This document shows positions 13,825-21,714 of a stretch of DNA of 27,269 nt, one piece after another. Location: positions 1 to 27,269 of IMG/VR virus record IMGVR_UViG_3300037963_000897. One strand, written 5' to 3'. Position numbers and translations under genes: made by a program. Position 1 is the stretch's first letter. Every line of letters begins with the position of its first letter. The stretch comes from a virus. Below the pieces are notes generated by a model. That model made no database searches. It was not told the origin of the DNA and worked only from the letters and a program-made list of their open reading frames with translations.

Positions 13825-16808
13825 GTTTAAACCCATCATCAAACTACATTGGAGCATCTTATTTAACTAATGTAAAAGAAAATTGGGTAGCTCAATTATT
13901 TAATCAAGATTCTTATTTACAATTTGACGGCACGAATGACTCCATAGATTTAGGAGCAACGACTAGTAGTAGCCCATTGAGTTTTACCAGCTCTACAAAA
14001 ATGTCTGCTTGTGGATGGGTAAAGTTTCCAACGCTAGGTAGTACCGAATATATATTCGCTAATAACTCAATAGTAAATTGGGCAGGTATAGTTATCCTAA
14101 AAGATTCTAGTAATAGATTAGCTATTTTGTGGGGTGATACAAGCGGTGCGGGTAGTACCGATTATGAATTAATGAAAACCAATGGAACTTTTAGTGCAGA
14201 TACTTGGACTTTTTTTGCAATTACTACGGATTTTTCTTTAACGGCATCTGATACAAAAATATGGTTAGGTACTGGTACTACACTTACCGCTCAAACAGTT
14301 TCTAATTCAGGAACAGCAGGTATTACAACACCAACTTACACAAGTGGCAATGCTTATATCGGTAGATATTTTTCTACATATTCAGAACTTGATATAAGAA
14401 ATCTAGGGTTTTGGACTGGTGAATTAGATTCTGATAGCGTTACCGCATTATTTAATAGTGGTGAATTTTTATCTTTTGAAGAAGACTCTGGCAACTATGA
14501 CCAATCATCAAATCTTAAAGGATATTTTGAATTTAATAATGGAGAAAATTTTGCCCAAGATATAACAGGCAATATATCAACTGGAACAATTACTGGTGCT
14601 AAATATAAAGGATTTTTGCCTATTGCTATGAGAGATACAAAAATAGATGATGTTTTTTATCATGGTGTAATTAAATCTGCTCCTAGTATTAGACAAAGTA
14701 TTAACCTAGCTAAATCAACATCTAAAACAAGTAATATGAGTTTAGATTTAGTTAATTTTAAATATCAAGGCAGTGATGTATCTGCTGAATTGTTTTTAGG
14801 TTCAAATTCTTATTACAATAGAACTGTAAAGGTTTATTCACAATTAAATGAAACAAGCGACATTGCAGATTGTTTGCAGTTGTACCATGGAAGACTAACA
14901 GATATAACTCATGATGATAATTTTGTTAAGCTATCATTAGTAACAAAATCACCTTGGGATGACAAATTTATTCCCGATGTAAAATCACCTACTGGTAGAT
15001 TTTTTCCTGTTGTTTATGGTGCTTATACACCTAATTCTAGTGGCTATGGTAGCGAGGCTTACGCAGAAGCATTGGGGCAATCAGTTTTTCCAGTTGAAGT
15101 TGATGTTTGGGGATATAATTATAAATGTTTATTTCATAAAGATATAGGCTCAACTGATACAACTTTACATTACTATGAAGAAAGTTTAGATTCGTTTTTA
15201 CCATTAGCAAATTCAAATAATGCAGAAGAATATAGCGAAGAATTTAGCAGTGGTTATATTGTAAAAACTAAATTTGATTTATTAAGGCATTTTAAATTTA
15301 AGCCAATAGATACAGTATTAAGAGCTAGTGGTTGGGATAGTACTTATCAAGTAAAATATGCTTTTGATGGAGCAGCAGATGAAGATAGCACAACAACACC
15401 CTCAACATTTGCTCAATTTGATTTTGAAGATACAGTAGCAGAAACGCAATCATCAACGACTGTAAATAGATGGAGGGCAGATACTCAATTTGATATACCA
15501 GCATTTGACGATTTGTTTTATTCTTCTGGTAGTGGTTCAAATAATTTAACTTGCGAATTAAGATGGTTAATGACTGATTTTTATGGGATTCATAATAACG
15601 ATACAGGTTTAGATACTAACACTTTTAAGATATATGATAATGGTCGGTATGGGGGTAGTGCAAGTAGAGGAACTGCTGAAGGCATTTCTAATGGAACTGA
15701 ATTTTCTACAAATGGAAGTTTTAGCGATGCAAGTGCAAATTCAAGTGCAACAAAGGTAAACATATCGGAAAGAACTGCAAGTCACAATATGCTTACTGGG
15801 TTAAATACTTATGGTTACGAAGATGGGTTTTGGATAAGATTTGAAAGGTCTGCATCAAGACCAGGAGACGCAAGTGGTGGACAAAACATAGGTATACACG
15901 GGGTTTTAAAAGTTTATGACGTAAGGTTTAAGACAAGTTTAAAAGTGCCGACATTTAACACATCTGCTGAAGGAATGAAAAGATTAAGAGATGTTAAAAA
16001 ATTATATAGTGGAGCAGATGGCTTGACTGCTAGTTGGGACGATTCAGCTATTACTCTAGGACATCAAGCACATAGAGATGCTTTAATAAGGTTTTCAGGA
16101 ATGCCAACTATTGAGCCTGAAAATTATTCAACCTTGCATGGCGATAGAGGTTCTTGGACTATTAGACATTGGCAAAATAAAGAAATTTCATTAATTAAAT
16201 ATTTAGAAAAATTGCAATACGAATTTGGTTTTGTGCATATTATTGATGCATCGGGAAAATCAAAATATATATGGGTGCATGGAACGGCTGCAAATAATGT
16301 ATTGCAAGATAGTGATATCACAGTAACTTTAAATAAAAATGATATAGACAAACTTTCAATGAAAACAACTTCAGTTAAGGATATTGTTACTAAAGCAAAA
16401 ATAAATTCTAATAGACACCCTGCAAAAGAAAATTATTTAACAGAAACAACAGTTATAAATTCATCACCTAGAACAAAATACAATATAAAATCAAGAGAAA
16501 ACACAACAACAATTAATTTAGATGCTTTAACATTAGCACCTGCAACAACACCAGCAGCAGACAAGCAATCAGATTTCTTTTCATATTATAGTCAAATCAA
16601 TGCAGATGTAAAAAAAATAATTGAGTGCGATGTAGTTAATCATGGCAAAGGTTACATATTAGAGGTTGGTGATGTAGTTAAATTTGACAACACAACAGGA
16701 GAAATGCACATTAACCCTTATGCAGATAATTGGAATGATTATTATATGGTAATTGCTTTAACAAGATCATTAAATAAAGTAAAAATTAAATTAGTAGAAA
16801 TAGGATAA
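13821..16808 (+). CDS. Distal tail/tail-tip protein with LamG-like domain
   Basis: 995 residues, overlapping the tape measure stop (ATGA). Residues about 30-215 form a LamG/concanavalin A-like jelly roll: LQFDGTNDSIDLG, ACGWVKF, WTFFAITTDFS, AYIGRY, IRNLGFWTGELDSDSVTALF. Such domains bind sugars. The rest is a large tail-hub-like body with no named domain; the C-terminal 200 residues (VVNHGKGYILEVGDVVKF) have the strand-turn pattern of baseplate hub proteins. Its place just after the tape measure is where distal tail and tail-associated proteins lie. It probably forms the tail tip and may contact host surface glycans; ligand unknown. Confidence 0.65.
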   Translation: MSLNPSSNYIGASYLTNVKENWVAQLFNQDSYLQFDGTNDSIDLGATTSSSPLSFTSSTKMSACGWVKFPTLGSTEYIFANNSIVNWAGIVILKDSSNRLAILWGDTSGAGSTDYELMKTNGTFSADTWTFFAITTDFSLTASDTKIWLGTGTTLTAQTVSNSGTAGITTPTYTSGNAYIGRYFSTYSELDIRNLGFWTGELDSDSVTALFNSGEFLSFEEDSGNYDQSSNLKGYFEFNNGENFAQDITGNISTGTITGAKYKGFLPIAMRDTKIDDVFYHGVIKSAPSIRQSINLAKSTSKTSNMSLDLVNFKYQGSDVSAELFLGSNSYYNRTVKVYSQLNETSDIADCLQLYHGRLTDITHDDNFVKLSLVTKSPWDDKFIPDVKSPTGRFFPVVYGAYTPNSSGYGSEAYAEALGQSVFPVEVDVWGYNYKCLFHKDIGSTDTTLHYYEESLDSFLPLANSNNAEEYSEEFSSGYIVKTKFDLLRHFKFKPIDTVLRASGWDSTYQVKYAFDGAADEDSTTTPSTFAQFDFEDTVAETQSSTTVNRWRADTQFDIPAFDDLFYSSGSGSNNLTCELRWLMTDFYGIHNNDTGLDTNTFKIYDNGRYGGSASRGTAEGISNGTEFSTNGSFSDASANSSATKVNISERTASHNMLTGLNTYGYEDGFWIRFERSASRPGDASGGQNIGIHGVLKVYDVRFKTSLKVPTFNTSAEGMKRLRDVKKLYSGADGLTASWDDSAITLGHQAHRDALIRFSGMPTIEPENYSTLHGDRGSWTIRHWQNKEISLIKYLEKLQYEFGFVHIIDASGKSKYIWVHGTAANNVLQDSDITVTLNKNDIDKLSMKTTSVKDIVTKAKINSNRHPAKENYLTETTVINSSPRTKYNIKSRENTTTINLDALTLAPATTPAADKQSDFFSYYSQINADVKKIIECDVVNHGKGYILEVGDVVKFDNTTGEMHINPYADNWNDYYMVIALTRSLNKVKIKLVEIG

Positions 16809-16812
16809 GATT

Positions 16813-17811
16813 ATGAGTTATCAAAGAGTAGCAAAGCCGAGAGCATACATAGATATTATACAACCATCATTAGTAAATGGGCAAATAAGTGCAACAAGTG
16901 AAATTACTGGTTCAGGATTGGTAAGTGATGCAAATACTATTATTCAATTATTTGACAACAAACCCACGAATACAGTCAATTTGGGAGGTAAAACAACGAC
17001 AACAACTCAATACATTACAGTTGATTTTGGCATAGACGAAAATGCTACATTATTAGGCGAAACAATGTTTGTGGCTATTCTAGGTCATAATTTAAAAAGT
17101 GCAGATGCTAAATTTAAAATTGAAACAGATGATGCATCAGATTTTGGTTCTGCTCAAACTCCTACAATGACAGAGATTTTAAATGCAGATGTTGCTGGTG
17201 GATTTGCTACACCTGAAGAAAATGGATGGAGTTTGATTACTTACTCACAAACATCTGACAATAGATACCAAAGAATTGTAATAGATGATGTAAGCACTTA
17301 TGATGTAAATATTGAAATAGGGTGCATATTGTGGGGAATGGTATATAATTTTCCAGTAAGTGCAGACTTAAATGTAAAACAAAGCTTTGATTATGATGGA
17401 TTAAAAATAAATGAATCTTTAGGTGGTCAGAAATATGGACATGCTACACACTTAACAAATGGTAGCTGGACTTCTTACACAGAGCCATGGAATAATACAA
17501 CAACAGCAGGATTAACAAGTTGGAAAAGTGGAAGAAAAAAAATAAATATGAGTTTTAGTTTTATGTCTGAATCTGAAACTTTTCACGAAAAATTATATGG
17601 CGTAAATGAAACAACAGATGACGATGCTTTATTAAATAGAATTGTGATGATGACAAACGGAGGAATGCACCCGTTATTATTACAAATGGACACAAATAAC
17701 GGTGATGCATCTGATGGGTTTTTATGGTGTAGATTAGACAAATCGCCAACTTTTGACCAAGTCGCTCACAGACAATATTCTACTAATTTATCTTTCGTAG
17801 AAGAGTTTTAG
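16813..17811 (+). CDS. Putative minor tail / tail-tip protein
   Basis: 332 residues, last gene of the tail block. It starts 4 bases after the previous stop. It is beta-rich throughout: a discoidin/F5-8-like first half (TTQYITVDFGIDENATLLGE, FVAILGHNLK, YQRIVIDDVS) suggests a jelly-roll binding module, and the second half (KKINMSFSFMSESETFHEKL, FLWCRLD) resembles distal tail proteins. The discoidin reading is tentative. It is likely a tail-tip component acting with the LamG protein. A 250-base noncoding region follows. Confidence 0.5.
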   Translation: MSYQRVAKPRAYIDIIQPSLVNGQISATSEITGSGLVSDANTIIQLFDNKPTNTVNLGGKTTTTTQYITVDFGIDENATLLGETMFVAILGHNLKSADAKFKIETDDASDFGSAQTPTMTEILNADVAGGFATPEENGWSLITYSQTSDNRYQRIVIDDVSTYDVNIEIGCILWGMVYNFPVSADLNVKQSFDYDGLKINESLGGQKYGHATHLTNGSWTSYTEPWNNTTTAGLTSWKSGRKKINMSFSFMSESETFHEKLYGVNETTDDDALLNRIVMMTNGGMHPLLLQMDTNNGDASDGFLWCRLDKSPTFDQVAHRQYSTNLSFVEEF

Positions 17812-17849
17812 TTTTAAAAATAATTAATTATAATTATATTTTAGGTATT

Positions 17850-17948
17850 CTCAAAACAGAGATTCCTTAGTTTGAGGGGTGGTTTATCTACACTCGCTAT
17901 ATTCCTATAGCACCTTCTTGTTTAGTATAATCATCAAACCCACCCCTC
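17850..17948 (+). ncRNA. Structured noncoding region with nested and competing stems
   Basis: In the 250-base gap after the tail genes, GAGGGGTGG (17874-17882) pairs perfectly with CCACCCCTC (17940-17948), enclosing a second perfect hairpin GCTATA-TTCC-TATAGC (17896-17911). A third pairing, CTCAAA (17850-17855) with TTTGAG (17871-17876), shares bases with the outer stem, so the two are mutually exclusive. There is no U-tract after the outer stem, so this is not a standard terminator. It may be a processed 3' end, a regulatory RNA or a leader for the early operon. No small ORF of note was found here. Confidence 0.45.
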
Positions 17949-17956
17949 GATGATTT

Positions 17957-18037
17957 AACCCTTTATAAACCCTTATGAATATAAATAAAAGTGTTTTACT
18001 TTTATAAGAAAGTGTTTATATTCGCTGTGATGATTAA
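17957..18037 (+). promoter_or_regulatory. Early-operon promoter module with paired AACCCTT boxes
   Basis: AACCCTT occurs at 17957 and 17968 (11 bp apart), followed by ATATAAATAAA (17979-17989), a -10-like TATATT (18017-18022) and GATGATTAA (18029-18037). The same elements, in the same order and nearly the same spacing, precede the gene at 23306. Here a -35-like TTTACT lies 16 bp from the -10. An inverted repeat ATAAAAGT/ACTTTTAT (17985-17992, 17998-18005) and a direct repeat AAAGTGTTT (17988 and 18009, 21 bp apart) overlap the promoter and could be operator sites. Confidence 0.5.
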
Positions 18038-18059
18038 TTAAAATAACAAGGAGTTAAAC

Positions 18060-18227
18060 ATGAAACATTTTAAAAATAATACTTGGGTATGGTCCAAAAA
18101 AACTGGTAAAGGCGGCACAGTAGAAGATTTTGATGGGGTTGATAAGTTTTTTGTAAATTTTCACGATAATACTAGTAGTTGGGTAAAGGGTGAAAATCTT
18201 AAAGATACTTTGGCTGGGGGTAAGTAA
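18060..18227 (+). CDS. Small hypothetical protein, first gene of the early operon
   Basis: 55 residues from ATG 18060, with a strong AAGGAG ribosome binding site. The sequence is rich in Trp, Lys, Gly and Asp (TWVWSKKTGKGGT, FDGVDKFFVNFHDN) and looks like a small beta fold ending in a short helix. The family was not recognised. Being the first gene after the promoter with a good translation signal suggests high early expression, as for small host-takeover proteins, but that is inference. Confidence 0.6.
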   Translation: MKHFKNNTWVWSKKTGKGGTVEDFDGVDKFFVNFHDNTSSWVKGENLKDTLAGGK

Positions 18228-18228
18228 G

Positions 18229-18666
18229 ATGGATAAAAGAAGTTGCACAGAATGTTTGTCAGTTTTACCAATAACAGATTTTCCTAAATCAGGTGGTGGC
18301 GGTGGTAGAGGTGGTATTGATGCAAGTGGAAATCCATATCGTAGACATCAATGTAAACCATGTCATTGGGAAAGAAAAAAGAAACTTCCTAGTGGTAGAT
18401 ACGGCAAAGCAAAACTACTTAGAGAATATAAAGAAAAATGTTCATGTTCTGTTTGTGGGTATTCTAAAAAATCAAGAGGCAAGAAGTTTAGCACATGGGT
18501 ATTAAACTTTCATCATCATAATTCTAATAAATTTGCAAATGTTGGAAATATGATTAAACAATATGGTTGGAAAAGAATATTAAAAGAAATAAACAAATGC
18601 ATTGTAATTTGTTTTAATTGCCACATGGAGCTACATGGTCATGCTGTACACGAAATAGAGGTTTAA
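18229..18666 (+). CDS. HNH endonuclease-like zinc protein
   Basis: 145 residues from ATG 18229, one base after the previous stop; a longer frame from GTG 18190 would overlap that gene and is less likely. The N-terminal part has two CxxC pairs (Cys6/Cys9, Cys42/Cys45). The C-terminal part is an HNH/treble-clef fold: Cys73-x2-Cys76, NFHHHN (His95-97), KEINKC, Cys128-x2-Cys131-His132 and His136. HNH enzymes cut or nick DNA using one metal ion. It may be a free-standing homing-type nuclease or a phage DNA-processing enzyme. It is not inserted in a gene, which makes a homing role uncertain. Confidence 0.7.
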   Translation: MDKRSCTECLSVLPITDFPKSGGGGGRGGIDASGNPYRRHQCKPCHWERKKKLPSGRYGKAKLLREYKEKCSCSVCGYSKKSRGKKFSTWVLNFHHHNSNKFANVGNMIKQYGWKRILKEINKCIVICFNCHMELHGHAVHEIEV

Positions 18667-18882
18667 ATGATAGCACCAACTAATTTATTTGAGCTGCAAA
18701 AACTAAAAAAAGAATATAATAAATTAAGTAGCTTTATAAGAAGTTTAGATGTTCACTTTGCATTTAATGCCAATATGAATTTGGCTAAATTATTAACTGA
18801 ATTAGCGTTAATGCAAAAACGAATTGATCAAATAATTATAGAAATGGACGCTTTTGAACAAAATGAATTGGGGATGAAATGA
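18667..18882 (+). CDS. Hypothetical helical protein, 71 aa
   Basis: The gene directly abuts the HNH gene and overlaps the next one by ATGA. It encodes two amphipathic helices (LFELQKLKKEYNKLSSFIRS, LLTELALMQKRIDQIIIEMD), a likely helical hairpin or coiled coil. There is no metal site, membrane segment or known motif. Function unknown. Confidence 0.55.
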   Translation: MIAPTNLFELQKLKKEYNKLSSFIRSLDVHFAFNANMNLAKLLTELALMQKRIDQIIIEMDAFEQNELGMK

Positions 18883-19043
18883 TAGGAGAAATGAAACCAA
18901 TGGTAACTGATGACGATTTTACACCATTTTTAAGATGGTTAGTTTGGAAATACAATTATAGCGAAGAGCAAATAATTCACGTTGTAGAAAAACCATATAA
19001 ATATAAATTAAAATACGAGGAATTTGTTAATGAAGAAAACTAA
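18879..19043 (+). CDS. Hypothetical protein, 54 aa
   Basis: A short gene overlapping its upstream neighbour (ATGA) and its downstream neighbour by 14 bases. It encodes an acidic start (TDDDFTPFLRWLVWKYNYSE) followed by a Lys/Tyr-rich stretch (KPYKYKLKYEEF). The pattern of aromatic and acidic residues looks like a small folded domain. No family is recognised; support comes from the unbroken overlap chain. Confidence 0.45.
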   Translation: MIGEMKPMVTDDDFTPFLRWLVWKYNYSEEQIIHVVEKPYKYKLKYEEFVNEEN

Positions 19044-19347
19044 ACATCAAAAAATAAAAGAGCATTTAGAATCAGGTAAGTCTATTACAAGTTGGCAAGC
19101 TATACAAGAATATAATGTTACAAGACTTGCATCTGTTATTTATTATTTAAAAAAAGAAGGTTTATTAATTGAGACTAAGAACATAACAGAAAAAAATAGC
19201 AGCGGTGAAACAGTTAAATATGCAAAATATAAATTATTAAGTGTTGATAAAGATAATGATCAAATAGGTATGTTCAGCAGCAAACCTGTAGAATTTAAAA
19301 GGTGGTTAGACACTCCACCTAAGTTAAAAAAAGGTGATATAAGATAG
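19030..19347 (+). CDS. Helix-turn-helix protein (HTH_39-like)
   Basis: 105 residues from ATG 19030 (an upstream TTG is less likely). Residues about 5-50 match the small winged-helix family HTH_39: KIKEHLESGKSITSWQAI, then a recognition helix TRLASVIYYLKKEGLLIET. Proteins of this type appear in phage early regions and may bind DNA or act as replication or transcription accessory factors. The C-terminal half is a basic tail (FKRWLDTPPKLKKGD). It could act on the AACCCTT or palindromic sites near 17960-18020, but nothing in the sequence ties them together. Confidence 0.65.
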   Translation: MKKTKHQKIKEHLESGKSITSWQAIQEYNVTRLASVIYYLKKEGLLIETKNITEKNSSGETVKYAKYKLLSVDKDNDQIGMFSSKPVEFKRWLDTPPKLKKGDIR

Positions 19348-19355
19348 TTAATCAT

Positions 19356-19418
19356 AGGGGCATGGGGTTTCCATATAATACGTCATGTTATGTAGGACTT
19401 CGCTTTTCCTCATGCCCT
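19356..19418 (+). other. Intergenic RNA hairpin
   Basis: In the 94-base gap, AGGGGCATGGGG (19356-19367) pairs with CCTCATGCCCT (19408-19418): 11 pairs with one bulged G and one G-U, loop 40 bases. It sits just upstream of the AGGAGGG ribosome binding site (19431-19437) of the next gene and has no U-tract, so a role in RNA processing or stability or translation control is more likely than termination. The architecture (G-rich arm, 40-60 base loop, C-rich arm) resembles the structure at 17874-17948. Confidence 0.45.
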
Positions 19419-19441
19419 AAAAATTAAATAAGGAGGGTATA

Positions 19442-19561
19442 ATGAATTTTATAGAAAAGTTTTTAGATGGATTTGAAAAATTTGCAATAATTTATATGGT
19501 TATTGCTGGTATTTGGATTTTTATTAGTTTTATTTATAATATAATAATAAGGAGTATATAA
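19442..19561 (+). CDS. Single-pass membrane peptide, 39 aa
   Basis: A short gene with a near-perfect ribosome binding site (AGGAGGG) and a stop overlapping the next ATG (TAATG). After a short amphipathic start it is almost entirely hydrophobic (FAIIYMVIAGIWIFISFIYN), one transmembrane helix with an Arg near the end. It could be a small host-membrane effector or superinfection-exclusion-type protein; function unknown. Confidence 0.6.
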   Translation: MNFIEKFLDGFEKFAIIYMVIAGIWIFISFIYNIIIRSI

Positions 19562-20067
19562 TGGAAAACAAAAAACCTAAACTAGAGTTTCAAAAAGAAG
19601 CTACATATAAAGTTGAATTACTTTTTGATGCACCAAGACAAGGTAAAAATAACAAAGGCCATAATTGGTATTTATATGGAGTAAAACATGATGAAGTTGA
19701 AAAGAATTTTTTCGCTGATTATGCTTTATCTGATGAATTAAAAAAATATAGTCGAGGAGATGTTTTAGAGATAACTGATATGGATTTATCAGATAACCCT
19801 TGGAAACATGATTGGAAAGTTGTTTCTGTAGGCAGCAATAAACCACTAGATGAACTAATGAAGTCGCGAAATAATAAAACAGAAGCAAAAATAGAAGTTT
19901 TTGCAGCTATGAAAATTGCAGTATCTTTATCAAATAATATTGATGAGTTGCAATCAAATACTTATGATATTATGCGATTACATAAAAAAATGGTTGAAGA
20001 AGTGATTAATGACGGCACACAATCAAATGTCGAAGAAGTAAAAGATAAAATTGAGGAACTATTCTAA
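19561..20067 (+). CDS. Putative single-stranded-DNA-binding-like (OB-fold) protein
   Basis: 168 residues, ribosome binding site AAGGAG. Residues 10-90 show strands and loops in the order expected of an OB fold (TYKVELLFDAPRQG, HNWYLYGVK, FFADYALSDEL, GDVLEITDMDLSD, WKVVSV) with several aromatic and basic residues. The C-terminal half is helical and acidic at its end (EEVKDKIEELF), reminiscent of the acidic tails of single-strand-binding proteins. It is followed directly by a nuclease gene, fitting a recombination/replication pair. The family was not confirmed. Confidence 0.5.
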   Translation: MENKKPKLEFQKEATYKVELLFDAPRQGKNNKGHNWYLYGVKHDEVEKNFFADYALSDELKKYSRGDVLEITDMDLSDNPWKHDWKVVSVGSNKPLDELMKSRNNKTEAKIEVFAAMKIAVSLSNNIDELQSNTYDIMRLHKKMVEEVINDGTQSNVEEVKDKIEELF

Positions 20068-20441
20068 TGATAAATAGTCAAAAAAAAGGAAAACGCGGTG
20101 AGTTACAAGTTGTTAAAATTATCAATAAATATCTTTCTACGAATTTTAGGCGCACTCCTAATAGTGGCGGCCTTAGTTTTAAAGGAGATATTATTGACAT
20201 TGATAGTTCCAACCCCCTTTATGATTTTCACATTGAAATCAAGAATACAAACAGTTTGCAGATTCCTAAGTGGATGGAACAAATAGAAAGAGATATGCCA
20301 TTAGGTAAAACTGGATTGTTAATTGCAAAACTAAAGGGCAGCTGGTATTCTTGGCTTGGCTTAGAAGATTTTTTATATTTAATATCCCAAATAATGGAAC
20401 TTCAAGAAAAGGTGCGGACTTATGAAGAAAAACATCATTAG
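20067..20441 (+). CDS. PD-(D/E)XK nuclease, Holliday-junction-resolvase-like
   Basis: 124 residues, ATG overlapping the previous stop. The active-site pattern is visible: KGKRGE (Glu12) at the N-terminus, Asp41 in KGDIIDI, and Glu57-Ile-Lys59 in FHIEIKNT, followed by QIPKWMEQIERD, a conserved helix of phage resolvase-like nucleases. Such enzymes cut branched or recombining DNA. Together with the OB-fold-like gene upstream it fits genome processing before packaging. A VRR-NUC-like general nuclease is the alternative. Confidence 0.7.
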   Translation: MINSQKKGKRGELQVVKIINKYLSTNFRRTPNSGGLSFKGDIIDIDSSNPLYDFHIEIKNTNSLQIPKWMEQIERDMPLGKTGLLIAKLKGSWYSWLGLEDFLYLISQIMELQEKVRTYEEKHH

Positions 20442-20688
20442 CTGGATATTGGATAGTACAACAGATAGATTAACAGAGCAAAGAAAAAGAAATCAACAAA
20501 AAGCAAATAAGTTTGAGCGGTTACATCACAGAATTGATGATATTATAAAATATTGTGATTCTTGTAAAATGTCTTGGCAAAAAAATAGAAAGATGATGAG
20601 TAGAGAATACGAATATTATCCAAAAAATCACATACCAATAATAGGAAAACAAAAGAAAAAATGTCCAAATTGTAAGGAGAAAAAATAA
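20422..20688 (+). CDS. Small basic protein with zinc-finger-like cysteines
   Basis: 88 residues, overlapping the nuclease gene by 20 bases and abutting the next ATG. The N-terminal helix is basic; a Cys pair CDSC (about 45-48) and a second CPNC (about 81-84) flank a basic, aromatic segment, forming a probable four-Cys zinc site. Function unknown; a nucleic-acid-binding accessory to the nuclease or the replication protein is plausible. Confidence 0.55.
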   Translation: MKKNIISWILDSTTDRLTEQRKRNQQKANKFERLHHRIDDIIKYCDSCKMSWQKNRKMMSREYEYYPKNHIPIIGKQKKKCPNCKEKK

Positions 20689-21332
20689 TGGCTAAACGAT
20701 TTATAGATACAAATATATGGAATAAAGCATGGTTTAGGAAGTTAGATACAAAATCAAAATTAATATGGATTTATATTTTGACTAAATGTGATCACGCAGG
20801 AATATTTGATGCAGATTATGAGGCAATGAATTTTTATATTGGAACAGATTTAGAAGATTTTAAAGACATTCCAATAGCTATAAGGGAAAAAATGCAACCA
20901 ATAGAAGATAATCAATTTTTTATTCCATCATTTATTGAATATCAATATGGTACTTTAAGAATTAATTCTAAGCCACATTTAAGCGTAATAAAACGATTAG
21001 AAGATAAAGGTTTAAATAACTATTTACAAAGGGTTATGCTAACCCCTAAAGATAAAGATAAAGAAGAAGTTATAGATAAAAGGCAAGATAAGTTTATAGA
21101 TAAAGTAAACAAAGTTATAAAAGAAAAAAAATATTCTAATGAAGAAACAGATAACTTTGTAGGGTTTTGGACGGAACGCAATACTTCTAATACTAAAATG
21201 AGATTTGAATTACAACAAACTTTTGATATTGCTAGGAGATTAGCAACTTGGGTGAGAAATAATAAAGAGTGGAAAATAAAAAATAAGAAGGAAACAAATG
21301 AAAGAACAAAAATGCAGTTCGAAGCAAGCTGA
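20688..21332 (+). CDS. Replisome organiser / replication initiation-like protein
   Basis: 214 residues, with GGAG seven bases upstream. The N-terminal 110 residues match the winged-helix domain of phage replisome organisers (NIWNKAWFRKLDTKSKLIWI, KCDHAGIFDADYEAMNFYI). A highly charged linker (about 120-150) is followed by a C-terminal helical region (FVGFWTERNTS, DIARRLATWVRNN). Such proteins bind the origin and recruit the helicase loader and host helicase. No DNA polymerase, primase or helicase gene is visible here, so the phage may depend on the host replisome. The family call is by pattern. Confidence 0.6.
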   Translation: MAKRFIDTNIWNKAWFRKLDTKSKLIWIYILTKCDHAGIFDADYEAMNFYIGTDLEDFKDIPIAIREKMQPIEDNQFFIPSFIEYQYGTLRINSKPHLSVIKRLEDKGLNNYLQRVMLTPKDKDKEEVIDKRQDKFIDKVNKVIKEKKYSNEETDNFVGFWTERNTSNTKMRFELQQTFDIARRLATWVRNNKEWKIKNKKETNERTKMQFEAS

Positions 21333-21714
21333 ATTTTATGTTAATGATTTATTTGAAACATTAGATATAAAAGGCAATAACCAATTGTTATTTAACCAAT
21401 TATGCAGTTTATTAATGAAACACAATTTAGAAACTATCAAAAGATCGTGGAGAGAGATTGTATTTTCATGTGAGCTGCCTAATGGTCAAATGGCTGGAAG
21501 AATACCAAAAATGCAAATTATAGATAGAATATTATTTAATAATGTGTATAATGAATCAATAACAAAACATAATGCTATAAAAAAACAAGAAATTCCTGAA
21601 GGATTAATTAGTAATCTTTGGAAATGGGGCATACAATTAAGAGATGGTGAAATAACAGAAAAAGAATTAGAACAAAAAATAGAAGGGTTTGATTATGAAA
21701 AAACAAGAAGATAA
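21298..21714 (+). CDS. Hypothetical protein, possible replication partner
   Basis: 138 residues, starting 35 bases inside the upstream gene. It is mostly helical with a Cys near the N-terminus, a central helix (LLFNQLCSLLMKHNLETIKR) and a short conserved-looking block (GQMAGRIPKMQIIDRILFNN). The long overlap suggests tight coupling to the replisome organiser, so a helicase loader or inhibitor role is possible. There is no P-loop, which rules out a DnaC-type ATPase. Confidence 0.5.
   Translation: MKEQKCSSKQAEFYVNDLFETLDIKGNNQLLFNQLCSLLMKHNLETIKRSWREIVFSCELPNGQMAGRIPKMQIIDRILFNNVYNESITKHNAIKKQEIPEGLISNLWKWGIQLRDGEITEKELEQKIEGFDYEKTRR

Noticed and set aside
17926-17931. Perfect TATAAT as a stand-alone promoter
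   Set aside because: No -35-like hexamer lies 16-18 bp upstream (TCCTAT at 17 bp) and the bases lie inside a paired region; AT-rich noncoding DNA gives such matches by chance.
17874-17948. 75-base element with a closed outer stem, resembling a tRNA
   Set aside because: The outer stem is 9 bp, there is no TTCRA T-loop or D-loop pattern, and the inner hairpin is misplaced for an anticodon arm.
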